Shown piece after piece: positions 54,007-64,000 of a stretch of 64,000 nucleotides of DNA (the stretch's first letter is position 1; each line of letters starts with the position of its first letter). The stretch lies in contig NZ_BJLP01000016.1 in assembly GCF_006538705.1 (NCBI RefSeq), forward strand, positions 1 to 64,000, read 5' to 3'. Origin of the DNA: Cellulomonas uda. Lineage in GTDB: Bacteria; Actinomycetota; Actinomycetes; Actinomycetales; Cellulomonadaceae. Made by a program: the position numbers and the translations under genes. The notes under the pieces are model-generated. The model saw only the letters and a list, made by a program, of their open reading frames with translations, was not told the origin of the DNA and searched no databases.

Positions 54007-54207
54007 CGCTCCGCCCCCCTGGAGACCAGAGAAAGGGGGCTTCTCGGACACGGTAGCGCCGCCCGCCCGGTGTGGCACGGGTGAGAAGCCTCAGGTGGCG
54101 CCGCGCGCGGCCCGAGGGGCGATACGCCCGGTCTCGCGGCCCGTCGCCGGGCTAGGTTCGCCGAGCGGGGCCCGAGCGGGGGCGAGCAGCGGACGAGGGG
54201 GAGACGG

Positions 54208-54936
54208 ATGGCGCAGGGGGCACGCGGGGTCGCGTTGGTGACGGGAGCAGCCGGGGGCATCGGGTCGGCCGTCGTGAGCGTGCTGCGGGCGCGCGGGTAC
54301 GCGGTCGTGGGGACCGACCGGGTGCCGCGCGACGACGTGCGGGCGCTCGACATCACGGACGGCGACGCCGTCGCGGCGTTCGTCGCGCGGGTCGAGGACG
54401 ACCAGGGCCCGGTCGAGGTGCTCGTCAACGCCGCCGGCCTGCTGCGCACGGCTCCGGCGCTGGACGACGACGACGACCTCGTGGCGCTGGTCGCGGTCAA
54501 CGTCCTCGGCACCGCGACGCTCACGCGCGCCGTGGTGCGGCGCATGGTCGCGCGCGGGCGTGGGTCGGTGGTGACGGTCGCGTCCAACGCGGCGCGCGTG
54601 CCCCGCACGGGCATGGCCGCGTACGGCGCGTCGAAGGCCGCGCTCACGGCCTGGACGAAGTCGCTCGGGCTCGAGGTCGCCGAGCACGGCGTGCGCTGCA
54701 ACGTCGTGCACCCGGGCACCACGCGCACACCGATGCTCGGCGACCTCGGGGACACCGAGCAGGTCGTCGCGGCCGCGATCGCCGGCACGCCCGAGGCCTA
54801 CAGGGTGGGCATCCCGCTGCGCCGGGTCGCGGAGCCGGAGGACGTGGCGGCGGCGGTCGCCTTCCTCGCGTCCGACGAGGCGCGCCACCTCACGATGCAC
54901 GAGCTCTACGTGGACGGCGGGGCGTCGCTGCACTGA
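54208..54936 (+). CDS. dhbA: SDR dehydrogenase, 2,3-dihydro-2,3-dihydroxybenzoate dehydrogenase type
   Basis: A 242-residue short-chain dehydrogenase. NAD motif VTGAAGGIGSAVV; catalytic Ser in TVASNAARVPRTGM and YGASKAAL. The stretches GVRCNVVHPGTTRTPM and YRVGIPLRRVAEPEDVAAAV, then TMHELYVDGGASLH, resemble EntA/DhbA, which makes 2,3-dihydroxybenzoate for catecholate siderophores. A phosphopantetheinyl transferase of siderophore type follows, which supports this. The isochorismate steps (entC, entB, entE) are not in the window. Start: ATG behind GGGGGAG; a TAGGTT -10 candidate lies ~50 bases upstream. Confidence 0.8.
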   Translation: MAQGARGVALVTGAAGGIGSAVVSVLRARGYAVVGTDRVPRDDVRALDITDGDAVAAFVARVEDDQGPVEVLVNAAGLLRTAPALDDDDDLVALVAVNVLGTATLTRAVVRRMVARGRGSVVTVASNAARVPRTGMAAYGASKAALTAWTKSLGLEVAEHGVRCNVVHPGTTRTPMLGDLGDTEQVVAAAIAGTPEAYRVGIPLRRVAEPEDVAAAVAFLASDEARHLTMHELYVDGGASLH

Positions 54937-54978
54937 CCCAACCGCGGCGCCGCTGACCCCGGCCGCGTGGCGTGCCGG

Positions 54979-55605
54979 TCAGCGGGGCAGCGCGAGCGCC
55001 GTGACCAGCAGGTCGTCACCGACGGCCCAGCGGCCGCGCAGCTCGTCGACCCCGAGACCGGGCTTCAGCAGCCGGACGACGAACGTGTCGTCCTCGAGGT
55101 GCACGCGCACGTCCTCGAACCCGAGCCAGACGCCCGTGATCGGCGACCACACCTTGTAGGCCGACTCCTTGGCGCTGAACAGCACGCGGTCGGCGCACAG
55201 CGCCGGGTCGAGCTCGGCGAGCGGGGCACGCTCGGACTCGTCGAGCACGAGGGCCGCGACCTCGGGCGGCAGCGGGGCGCGCGGCTCGGCGTCGATGCCC
55301 AGTCCCGCCCAGGCGTCCGCCCGTGCGACGGCCGCGGCACGGTAGCCCGCGCAGTGCGTCATGCTCCCGACGACGCCCTGCGGCCACACCGGGGCGCGGT
55401 TCGGTGCGCTCGGCACCGCGAGCGTCGTGACGCCCAGCCGGCTCAGCGCCTCGCGCGCGCACCCGCGCACGGCCGCGTACTCCGCCCGACGAGCGGGCAC
55501 GGCCTGGGCGACCGCGCGCTCCTCGTCGGCGAACAGCGGGACGGTCACCGGCGGGCCGTGCCGTTCGGTGACCTCGACCCCCGGGGGCAGCAGGTCGGCG
55601 AGCAC
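54979..55605 (-). CDS. 4'-phosphopantetheinyl transferase, EntD type
   Basis: Transfers phosphopantetheine from CoA to carrier proteins of NRPS/PKS assembly lines. It has 208 residues. Motifs VVGSMTHCAGYRAAA, GLGIDAEPRAPL and LFSAKESAYKVWSPITG are diagnostic of the Sfp/EntD class. I start at GTG 55605, behind GTGAGG; the frame continues upstream into the tRNA and is not coding there. It converges with the dhbA-like gene, forming a siderophore-related pair. Confidence 0.87.
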   Translation of the reverse strand: MLADLLPPGVEVTERHGPPVTVPLFADEERAVAQAVPARRAEYAAVRGCAREALSRLGVTTLAVPSAPNRAPVWPQGVVGSMTHCAGYRAAAVARADAWAGLGIDAEPRAPLPPEVAALVLDESERAPLAELDPALCADRVLFSAKESAYKVWSPITGVWLGFEDVRVHLEDDTFVVRLLKPGLGVDELRGRWAVGDDLLVTALALPR

Positions 55606-55680
55606 GGCCTCACTGTGCCCGAGACACCTGTGTCCCCGCCGACGCGTCCACACCTGCGCGGGTGCGGTCGCGCCAGACGA

Positions 55681-55715
55681 CGACGGCCCGTGACCGAGGT
55701 GGTCACGGGCCGTCG
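55681..55715 (-). terminator. Terminator downstream of tRNA-Arg
   Basis: A perfect 15-bp stem (55681-55695 with 55701-55715) and a GAGGT loop, nine bases after the tRNA 3' end. Confidence 0.85.
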
Positions 55716-55723
55716 AATGCCGG

Positions 55724-55796
55724 TGCGCCCGAAAGGATTCGAACCTTCGACCTTCTGCTCCGGAGGCAGACGCTCTATCCGCTGAGCTACGGGCGC
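55724..55796 (-). tRNA. tRNA-Arg (anticodon CCG)
   Basis: On the minus strand the cloverleaf is complete: acceptor GCGCCCG/CGGGCGC, D-arm GCTCAGCGGATAGAGC, anticodon arm TCTGC-CTCCGGA-GCAGA and T-arm with TTCGAAT. The loop CTCCGGA gives anticodon CCG, decoding CGG. The discriminator is A; CCA is not encoded. 73 bases. Confidence 0.95.
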
Positions 55797-55883
55797 GAGA
55801 CGCGCGAACGCATCGGCCAGCGAGCCTACCAGCCCGCCACCCCAACGCCCGCCACCTCAGCGCCCGCGACCCCCAGTGCCCGC

Positions 55884-55937
55884 GACCCCGCGCTTCCTCC
55901 GGCTCTGGGCGGGGATACCCGGAGGAACCGCGGGGTC
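55884..55937 (-). terminator. Terminator downstream of the GntR regulator
   Basis: 19-base arms (55884-55902 with 55919-55937) pair with a single mismatch around a 16-base loop, 34 bases after the regulator stop. Short GGGGTGGTCGGGGTGGACGG-type repeats fill the gap between. Confidence 0.8.
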
Positions 55938-55971
55938 GTCGGGTTGGACGGGGTGGTCGGGGTGGACGGGG

Positions 55972-56625
55972 TCAGGACTCGCCGAGGAGGGCGGACAGGT
56001 ACGCCGTCGTCTCGGCGACGGCCTTGGCGCTGTCGCCCGCGACGATCGCCTCGACCAGCGCGTCGTGCGCGGTCTGGCCGTGGTAGTCGGTGACGAAGTT
56101 GAACCGGATGTTCTCGCCGATGGCGTCGATGAGGTTCTCGTACAGCGACGCGAGCACGGGGTTGGCCGCGGCGCGCACGATCGTGGTGTGCAGCGCGAGG
56201 TCGGTCGCGACCATCGCGTCGAGGTCGCCCGAGACGTACGCGGCAGCGCGCTCGTCGCGGCGGTCGAGGAGCGTGCTGGCGTCGAGCGCCGTGCGGCGAC
56301 GCGAGGCGAGGCGGGCGGCCTCGACCTCGAGCGCGCGGCGCACCTCGACGACGTCGCGCTGGCGGGCCTCGGCGATCTGCCGGCCCATGCTCGCCGCGAG
56401 CTCGGACGACGAGAGCACGTACGTCCCCGAACCCTGACGCCGCTCGAGCAGACCGGCGTGCACCAGCGACTGCACGGCCTCGCGCACGGTGTTGCGACCG
56501 ACCCCCAGCAGCCCGACGAGCTGCGGCTCGGGCGGGATGCGGGAGCCGACGGGCCACTCGCCGCTCGTGATGCGCGCGCGTAGCTCCTGTACGGTCGAAT
56601 CGATCAGACCGGTCCGTCGCGTCAT
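55972..56625 (-). CDS. GntR family regulator, FadR subfamily
   Basis: A 217-residue regulator: winged helix PEPQLVGLLGVGRNTVREAV with QSLVHAGLLERRQGSGTYVL, then an all-helical FCD ligand domain (RRALEVEAARLASRR, DLALHTTIVRAAANPVLASL). FCD domains bind small carboxylates or similar ligands through metal. I start at ATG 56625. It is divergent from a CynX-type transporter 118 bases away and probably controls it. Confidence 0.9.
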   Translation of the reverse strand: MTRRTGLIDSTVQELRARITSGEWPVGSRIPPEPQLVGLLGVGRNTVREAVQSLVHAGLLERRQGSGTYVLSSSELAASMGRQIAEARQRDVVEVRRALEVEAARLASRRRTALDASTLLDRRDERAAAYVSGDLDAMVATDLALHTTIVRAAANPVLASLYENLIDAIGENIRFNFVTDYHGQTAHDALVEAIVAGDSAKAVAETTAYLSALLGES

Positions 56626-56742
56626 CGGGACAGGACTCCGTGAACAGGCATGCGGTGCAGTCAACACGAGCCGGGTGTCTGCGTGCCAGGGGTGTCCGTC
56701 GCGCCGACCGTCCCATCCTGCCGATTCACCCTGCGGAGTGTC

Positions 56743-58071
56743 GTGACGCCTGGTTCGCCCCCTCCGGCTCCCTGGCGCGGGCGGCTCGTGGTGCTCCTGG
56801 GCGTCGTGCTCGTGGCGCTGAACCTGCGCATCGCGGTGGCGGCGGTCTCACCGATCCTGGACGCGGTGAGGGAGGACGTCGACCTGTCGCCCGCCCAGGT
56901 GGGGGTGCTCGGCACCGTGCCGCTGCTGTCCTTCGCGGTGTTCGGCTCGCTCGCGTCGCCGCTGGGCCGGCGCCTCGGCCTGGAGCCGACGGTCGTGCTC
57001 GCGCTCGCGCTGTCGACCGTGGGGGAGGTGGCGCGAGCGCTGTCGTCGTCGGCGCCCGCGTTCCTGGCGTGGTCGGTGCTCGCGCTCGCGGGCATGGGGA
57101 TGGGGAACGTGCTGCTGCCGCCGCTCGTGAAGCGGTACTTCCCGGACCGCATCGGCGTGGTCACCGCGGCGTACGCGGTGATGCTGTCCGTGAGCACGGC
57201 CGTCCCGCCGCTCGTGGCGCTGCCGTTCGCGCGCGCCGCCGGGTGGCGGTGGGCCGTGGGGGCGTGGGCGCTGCTCGGAGTGGTCGCCGCGGTGCCGTGG
57301 CTGGTCGTGATCGTCCGCTCGGTCGCGGCGCGCGCGCACGTGCGTGAGCTCCTGCGCCGCGTGGGCCGGGGAGCGCGGGCGCGTGGCACGGACCCGCGCG
57401 TCGCCCCCGGCGGCGCACCCGGCGACGCGCGCCTGGTGTGGCGCTCGCCCCTCGCATGGGCGATGGCCGTGACGTTCGCGGTGAACTCGCTCGGCACGTA
57501 CACGGTGTTCGCGTGGCTGCCGGAGATGCTCGCGGACCTCGGGCTCGGCACGGAGGCGGGCGGGCGGTGGCTCGCGCTGTTCGCGATCCTCGGGCTGCCC
57601 GCCTCGCTCGTCGTCCCCGTGCTGACCGCGCGCATGCGCTCGCCGTTCCCGCTGGTGGCCGGCTTCGTCGCGAGCTGGGCGGTCGGCTACCTGGGGCTCC
57701 TGCTGGCCCCCGCGCACGGCACGGTCGTCTGGATGGTGCTGCTCGGGCTCGGCACGAGCTCGTTCCCCGTGCTGCTGGCGCTGATCGGCCTGCGCACGGC
57801 GACGCCGGGCCTCGCGGTCGTGCTGTCGGGGATGGTGCAGGGCGTGGGGTACGCGCTCGCGGCGCTCGGGCCGGTGTCGATCGGCCTGGTGTACGAGGCC
57901 ACGGGCGGCTGGGACGCGCCGATCCTCGTGCTGCTGGGGCTGCTCGTCGTGCTGCTCGTGGCGGGGTGGCGGGCGTGCCGCCCCGAGGTGCTGGGGCACG
58001 TCGAGCCGGGGCCGTCGACGACGGACGTCCGCGAAAGGGCGTCGCGCGGTTCCCCTACCCTGGAGCGGTGA
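56743..58071 (+). CDS. MFS transporter, CynX/NimT family
   Basis: A 442-residue major facilitator with 12 helices. [20 protein letters not shown] and [20 protein letters not shown] are typical of the CynX/NimT (cyanate/nitroimidazole) family. I start at GTG 56743 behind GCGGAG. Substrate unknown; the divergent GntR regulator may respond to it. The stop overlaps the argS start by four bases, but argS also has its own promoter-like box. Confidence 0.87.
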   Translation: MTPGSPPPAPWRGRLVVLLGVVLVALNLRIAVAAVSPILDAVREDVDLSPAQVGVLGTVPLLSFAVFGSLASPLGRRLGLEPTVVLALALSTVGEVARALSSSAPAFLAWSVLALAGMGMGNVLLPPLVKRYFPDRIGVVTAAYAVMLSVSTAVPPLVALPFARAAGWRWAVGAWALLGVVAAVPWLVVIVRSVAARAHVRELLRRVGRGARARGTDPRVAPGGAPGDARLVWRSPLAWAMAVTFAVNSLGTYTVFAWLPEMLADLGLGTEAGGRWLALFAILGLPASLVVPVLTARMRSPFPLVAGFVASWAVGYLGLLLAPAHGTVVWMVLLGLGTSSFPVLLALIGLRTATPGLAVVLSGMVQGVGYALAALGPVSIGLVYEATGGWDAPILVLLGLLVVLLVAGWRACRPEVLGHVEPGPSTTDVRERASRGSPTLER

Positions 58072-59750
58072 CTCCCGACCAGCTCTCGCAGGCCATCGCG
58101 GCCGCCCTCGCGGCGGCCGTCGCCGACGGCACGTTCGCTCTCGACCCCGCCGACCTCCCGGCGACCGTCCACGTCGAGCGACCCCGTCAGCGAGAGCACG
58201 GCGACTGGGCGACGAACGTCGCGCTGCAGCTCGCGAAGAAGGCCGGTTCGAACCCCCGCGCGTTCGCCGAGGAGCTCGCACGCCGTCTGACCAGCACCGA
58301 CGGCGTCGCGTCCGTCGAGGTGGCGGGACCCGGCTTCCTCAACATCCGGCTCGACGCGGCGGCGGCCGGCGAGCTCGCGCGCAGCATCGTCGAGCAGGGC
58401 GCCTCGTACGGCACCAACACGGCCGAGGCGGGGCACCGCGTGAACCTCGAGTTCGTGTCCGCGAACCCGACCGGCCCGCTGCACATCGGCGGTGTGCGCT
58501 GGGCGGCCGTGGGCGACAGCCTCGCGCGTGTGCTGCAGGCGGCCGGCGCCGAGGTCACCCGCGAGTACTACTTCAACGACCACGGCGCGCAGATCGACCG
58601 GTTCGCGCGCTCGCTGCTGGCGCGCGCCCGCGGCGAGGAGGCGCCCGAGGACGGCTACGGCGGGCAGTACATCGCGGACATCGCGGAGCAGGTGACGGCC
58701 CAGGCCGTCGCGGCGGGCGAGCCGGACCCGGCCACGCTCGGCGACGACGAGGCGCTCGAGGCGTTCCGCGCGCGCGGCGTCGACCTGATGTTCGACGAGA
58801 TCAAGAAGTCGCTGCACGACTTCGGCGTGGACTTCGACGTCTACTTCCACGAGGACTCGCTGCACGAGTCCGGTGCGGTCGACCGTGCGGTGGCGCGCCT
58901 GCGCGAGCTGGGGCACGTGTACGAGCAGGACGGCGCGACGTGGCTGCGGACCACCGAGCTCGGCGACGACAAGGACCGCGTCGTCATCAAGTCCGACGGC
59001 GAGGCCGCGTACATCGCGGGTGACATCGCGTACTACCTCGACAAGCGCGAGCGCGGGTTCGACCGCGTGGTGATGATGCTCGGCGCGGACCACCACGGGT
59101 ACGTGGGCCGCATGAAGGCCGTCGCGGCGGCGTTCGGCGACGACCCGGACGTCAACCTCGAGATCCTCATCGGCCAGCTCGTGAACCTCGTCAAGGACGG
59201 CGCCCCGGTGCGCATGTCGAAGCGCGCGGGCACGGTCGTGACGATCGACGACCTGGTCGACGCGGTGGGCGTGGACGCCGCGCGATACGCGCTCGCGCGC
59301 TCGTCGACGGACTCGGCGATCGACCTGGACCTCGACCTGCTCGCCAAGGCCACCAACGAGAACCCGGTCTTCTACGTGCAGTACGCGCACGCGCGCACCG
59401 CGGCGATCGGGCGCAACGCGGCGGAGGCCGGCGTGCGCCGCGAGGACGGGTTCGACGCGAGCGTGCTCGACCACGAGACCGAGGCGGTGCTGCTGGGCCA
59501 CCTGGCGCAGCTGCCGCGCGTGGTCGCGCAGGCCGCGAACCTGCGCGAGCCGCACCGGGTGGCGCGCTACCTGGAGGAGCTCGCGGGCGGGTTCCACAAG
59601 TGGTACGACGCGAAGCGCTACGTCCTGCCGCAGGGCGACGAGCCCGTCACGGACACCCACCGCACGCGCCTGTGGCTGGTCGACGCGACGCGGCAGGTGC
59701 TCGCGAACGGCCTGGGTCTGCTCGGCGTGAGCGCGCCGGAGCGGATGTGA
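58068..59750 (+). CDS. argS: Arginyl-tRNA synthetase
   Basis: Charges tRNA-Arg, one of which is encoded 2.3 kb to the left. It has 560 residues, class I. The N-terminal Add-1 domain precedes the HIGH-type motif (HIGG, residue 139, in [13 protein letters not shown]) and the KMSKS-like [11 protein letters not shown] (~382). The C-terminal DALR domain includes [12 protein letters not shown]. It starts at GTG with TACCCT six bases upstream. lysA overlaps its stop. Confidence 0.95.
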   Translation: MTPDQLSQAIAAALAAAVADGTFALDPADLPATVHVERPRQREHGDWATNVALQLAKKAGSNPRAFAEELARRLTSTDGVASVEVAGPGFLNIRLDAAAAGELARSIVEQGASYGTNTAEAGHRVNLEFVSANPTGPLHIGGVRWAAVGDSLARVLQAAGAEVTREYYFNDHGAQIDRFARSLLARARGEEAPEDGYGGQYIADIAEQVTAQAVAAGEPDPATLGDDEALEAFRARGVDLMFDEIKKSLHDFGVDFDVYFHEDSLHESGAVDRAVARLRELGHVYEQDGATWLRTTELGDDKDRVVIKSDGEAAYIAGDIAYYLDKRERGFDRVVMMLGADHHGYVGRMKAVAAAFGDDPDVNLEILIGQLVNLVKDGAPVRMSKRAGTVVTIDDLVDAVGVDAARYALARSSTDSAIDLDLDLLAKATNENPVFYVQYAHARTAAIGRNAAEAGVRREDGFDASVLDHETEAVLLGHLAQLPRVVAQAANLREPHRVARYLEELAGGFHKWYDAKRYVLPQGDEPVTDTHRTRLWLVDATRQVLANGLGLLGVSAPERM

Positions 59751-61111
59751 CGACGAGCATCCCGGGCGAGCCCTGGTCGACGGGCGTCGCACGGGACGGC
59801 TCGGGCGCGCTCGTCGTCGGCGGGGTGCCGGTGGCGCGGCTCGCGCAGGAGGTGGGCACGCCCGCGTACGTGCTCGACGAGGCGGACCTGCGCGCGCGTG
59901 CCGCGGGGTACCGCCGCGCGTTCGAGACGGCGTTCGCCGAGGTGGGCGCGGGTGTCGACGTGTACTACGCGGGCAAGGCGTTCCTGTCGGTCGCGGTCGC
60001 GCGGTGGGTGCACGACGAGGGGCTGCGCGTGGACACCGCGTCGGGCGGCGAGCTCACGGTCGCGTTGCGCGCGGGGGTGCCGGGCGCGGACATCGGCCTG
60101 CACGGCAACAACAAGTCCGACGAGGAGCTCGCGCTCGCGCTGGACCACGGCGTGGGCCGGGTCATCGTGGACTCGCTCGTCGAGGTGGAGCGGCTCGCGG
60201 CGCTGGTGCGGTCCCGCGGGGGCGACCCGGCGCCGGTGATGGTGCGCGTCACGACGGGGGTGCACGCGGGCGGGCACGAGTACATCTCGACCGCGCACGA
60301 GGACCAGAAGTTCGGTCTGTCGGTCACGGCGCGCGACGGCCAGGACAGCCCGGCGATGACGGCACTGCTCGCGGTGCTCGACCACCCGGAGCTGCGCCTG
60401 CTGGGCATCCACTCGCACATCGGGTCGCAGATCCTCGACCCGTCGGGGTTCGAGGTCGCCGCGCGCGTGGTGCTCGAGCTGCGCGCGCAGCTCGCGCGCC
60501 GCACGGGCGTGCTGGTCGAGGAGGTCGACCTGGGGGGCGGGTACGGCATCGCGTACCTGCCCGGCGAGGTCGCGCTGGACCCGGACCGCATCGCGAAGGA
60601 CGTGGCGGCCTCGGTCGCGGCTGCGGCCGCGGACCTCGCCACCCCGCTGCCGCGGTTCTCGATCGAGCCGGGGCGCGCGGTCGTCGGGCCGTCGGGGCTC
60701 ACGCTCTACACGGTCGGGACCGTGAAGCCGGTGCGCGTGGACGACGAGACCGAGCGCCTGTACGTGTCCGTCGACGGCGGCATGAGCGACAACATCCGTC
60801 CCGCGCTGTACGGCGCGCGGTACCACGCGGAGGTCGTCGGGCGGCTGTCGTCGGCGCCCTCGGTGCTGGCGCGGGTCGTCGGGAAGCACTGCGAGTCGGG
60901 TGACGTCGTCGTGCACGAGGTGCAGCTGCCGGGCGACGTGCGCGCGGGGGACCTGCTGGCGGTCGCGGCGACGGGTGCGTACGGCCGGTCGATGGCGTCG
61001 AACTACAACCTGCTGACGCGGCCGCCGGTCGTGGCGGTGCGTGACGGCGCGGTGCGCACGCTGCTGCGGCGCGAGACGGTCGACGACCTGCTGGCGCTCG
61101 ACCAGGGCTGA
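59747..61111 (+). CDS. lysA: Diaminopimelate decarboxylase
   Basis: Final step of lysine synthesis: meso-diaminopimelate to lysine. It has 454 residues, fold-type III PLP enzyme. PLP lysine K77 in [16 protein letters not shown], the PLP phosphate loop [11 protein letters not shown], and the active-site Cys in [10 protein letters not shown]. Starts at GTG overlapping argS by four bases, so the two are coupled; this argS-lysA-hom-thrC-thrB order is usual in actinobacteria. Confidence 0.95.
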   Translation: MTTSIPGEPWSTGVARDGSGALVVGGVPVARLAQEVGTPAYVLDEADLRARAAGYRRAFETAFAEVGAGVDVYYAGKAFLSVAVARWVHDEGLRVDTASGGELTVALRAGVPGADIGLHGNNKSDEELALALDHGVGRVIVDSLVEVERLAALVRSRGGDPAPVMVRVTTGVHAGGHEYISTAHEDQKFGLSVTARDGQDSPAMTALLAVLDHPELRLLGIHSHIGSQILDPSGFEVAARVVLELRAQLARRTGVLVEEVDLGGGYGIAYLPGEVALDPDRIAKDVAASVAAAAADLATPLPRFSIEPGRAVVGPSGLTLYTVGTVKPVRVDDETERLYVSVDGGMSDNIRPALYGARYHAEVVGRLSSAPSVLARVVGKHCESGDVVVHEVQLPGDVRAGDLLAVAATGAYGRSMASNYNLLTRPPVVAVRDGAVRTLLRRETVDDLLALDQG

Positions 61112-61251
61112 CCGGCCGCGCTGGACATGTGCCCAAGGACCCTTCCGGAGGGTAGGTGAGAGTCGCGTCCTGCCGACCGGACGTCCCGGACGGCCCACCA
61201 CGCGTGCGCCCTATCCTGTGCCCAGTCCCCGACGAGAGCACCGGAGGTCGT

Positions 61252-62561
61252 GTGCCCGCCCCCCTGAAGGTCGCCCTGCTCGGCTGCGGTGTCGTCGGCA
61301 CCGAGGTGGCCCACCGCCTGGTCACGCACGCCGACGAGCTCGCCGCGCGCGTCGGCGCACCGCTCGAGATCGTCGGCATCGCCGTGCGGGACGCGGCATC
61401 GCCGCGCGAGGGCGTCACGGGCACCTCGCTGGAGCCGCTGCTCACCACGGACGCGTCGGCGCTCGTGCGCGGTGCGGACGTCGTCGTCGAGGTCATGGGC
61501 GGCATCGAGCCCGCGCGCACCCTGATCCTGCAGGCGATCGAGGCGGGCGCGTCGGTGGTCACGGCCAACAAGGCGCTGCTCGCGTCCGACGGCCCGACGC
61601 TCTACAAGGCGGCCGACGCGGCGGGCGTGGACCTGTACTTCGAGGCCGCCGTCGCGGGCGCGATCCCGATCGTCCGGCCGGTGCGCGAGTCGCTCGCGGG
61701 CGACCAGGTGCAGCGCGTCCTCGGCATCGTCAACGGCACGACGAACTACGTGCTCGACCGCATGGCCACCGACGGGCTCGAGCTCGAGCAGGCCGTCAAG
61801 GAGGCGCAGGCGCTCGGCTACGCGGAGGCGGACCCGACGGCCGACGTCGAGGGCTACGACGCGGCGGCCAAGGCCGCGATCCTCGCCTCGCTCGCGTTCC
61901 ACACGCGGGTGTCGCTCGACGACGTCGCGCGCGAGGGCATCACGGGCGTCACCGCCGCCGACGTCGCGTGGGCGCAGCGGACCGGCCACGCGATCAAGCT
62001 GCTCGCGATCGCGGAGCGCAACGTCCGCGACGACGTCGCGGGCATCCAGGTGCGCGTGCACCCGGCGCTCGTGCCGCTGGAGCACCCGCTCGCGGGCGTG
62101 CGCGGCGCGTTCAACGCGGTGTTCGTCGAGGCGGAGGCGGCCGGCGAGCTCATGTTCTACGGCCGGGGCGCGGGCGGCGCGCCCACCTCGTCGGCGGTCC
62201 TCGGCGACCTGGTCTCGGTCGCGCGCCACCGTGTGCTCGGCGGGCGCGGGCCGGTCGAGTCGTCGTACGCCGACCTGCCGGTGCTGCCGGCGGAGGCGGC
62301 GTGCACCCGGTTCCAGGTGCGGCTCGACGTCGACGACCGCCCGGGCGTGCTCGCGCAGGTCGCGCACGTACTCGCGGAGCACGACGTCTCGATCGAGGCC
62401 GTGCGGCAGTCGGCGGACGCGGGTGCCGCCACGGGCGTCGCCCGCCTGCTGATCACCACGCACACCGCGCGCGAGAGCGCGCTCGCGGCCACCGTGGCCG
62501 CGCTCACCGACCTCGACGTCGTGCGTGACGTCGTGTCCGTCCTGCGAGTCGAAGGAGCCTG

Positions 62562-62562
<1 letters not shown>
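61252..62562 (+). CDS. hom: Homoserine dehydrogenase
   Basis: Reduces aspartate semialdehyde to homoserine. It has 436 residues: NAD(P) domain ([17 protein letters not shown]), catalytic Lys in VTANKALLA and the [20 protein letters not shown] signature, then a C-terminal ACT domain ([20 protein letters not shown]) that normally senses threonine. The start GTG follows GGAGGT. The 140 bases before it hold a TATCCT box (61212) and a small ACCCT-AGGGT hairpin, so it may have its own promoter. Confidence 0.95.

Positions 62563-64000
<1,438 letters not shown>

Noticed and set aside
54150-54170. Iron box upstream of the dhbA-like gene
   Set aside because: Only the TAGGTT half agrees with the DtxR consensus (about 10 of 19); it is better read as a -10 box.

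Overview
The window is chromosomal DNA of a high-GC Gram-positive actinobacterium. The gene content and order fit the Cellulomonas and related Micrococcales, but that assignment is inference. The signs are very GC-rich third codon positions, many GTG and TTG starts, 4-base GTGA/ATGA overlaps, an actinobacterial acyl-CoA carboxylase with an epsilon subunit, an LpdA-type flavoprotein, an Rv1264-like adenylate cyclase and likely leaderless promoters.

1-13.4 kb: two coupled exported proteins at the left edge, then a nucleoside uptake and salvage locus. A BMP-type lipoprotein, a double ATPase and two permeases import nucleosides. Cytidine deaminase, pyrimidine phosphorylase, adenosine deaminase and deoxyribose-phosphate aldolase process them. 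A facing phosphosugar mutase (probably acting on pentose 1-phosphates) and a purine nucleoside phosphorylase complete the route. 13.5-22.6 kb: LpdA, a membrane endonuclease/exonuclease/phosphatase protein, a radical SAM/SPASM protein, a transglutaminase-like protein, and the efeUOB iron uptake operon behind a good DtxR/IdeR-type box. 22.7-33.2 kb: Nudix hydrolase, biotin carboxylase/BCCP subunit, Maf, a VKOR-like protein, a DUF885 protein, carboxylase epsilon and beta subunits with a His-rich protein between them, biotin ligase and adenylate cyclase.

33.2-45 kb is the accessory part: a hipBA module with hipA cut to 28 codons, an SRAP protein, a drug exporter, an aminotransferase, an IS3-family element with a frameshifted transposase, a secreted trypsin-fold protease of lower GC, a stretch of IS3 and IS256 fragments, an ECF sigma factor overlapping a membrane partner, and three exported proteins. 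45.1-49.8 kb: fermentative AdhE with a DosR/DevR-like box upstream, and a Na+/H+ antiporter.

49.9-53.4 kb is the most interesting stretch. A small secreted two-cysteine protein of unusual base composition is followed by a perfect hairpin, an ABC ATPase and a 724-residue FtsX-type permease. This looks like an exported-peptide or peptide-resistance cassette, and I cannot assign it to a described family. Its right edge runs into the 3' end of a gene with a trypsin-co-occurring (Trypco1-like) domain. 54.2-64 kb: a DhbA/EntA-type dehydrogenase and a phosphopantetheinyl transferase (siderophore type), tRNA-Arg(CCG), a GntR regulator, a CynX-type transporter, and the tightly coupled argS-lysA-hom-thrC-thrB run, with thrB cut by the window edge.
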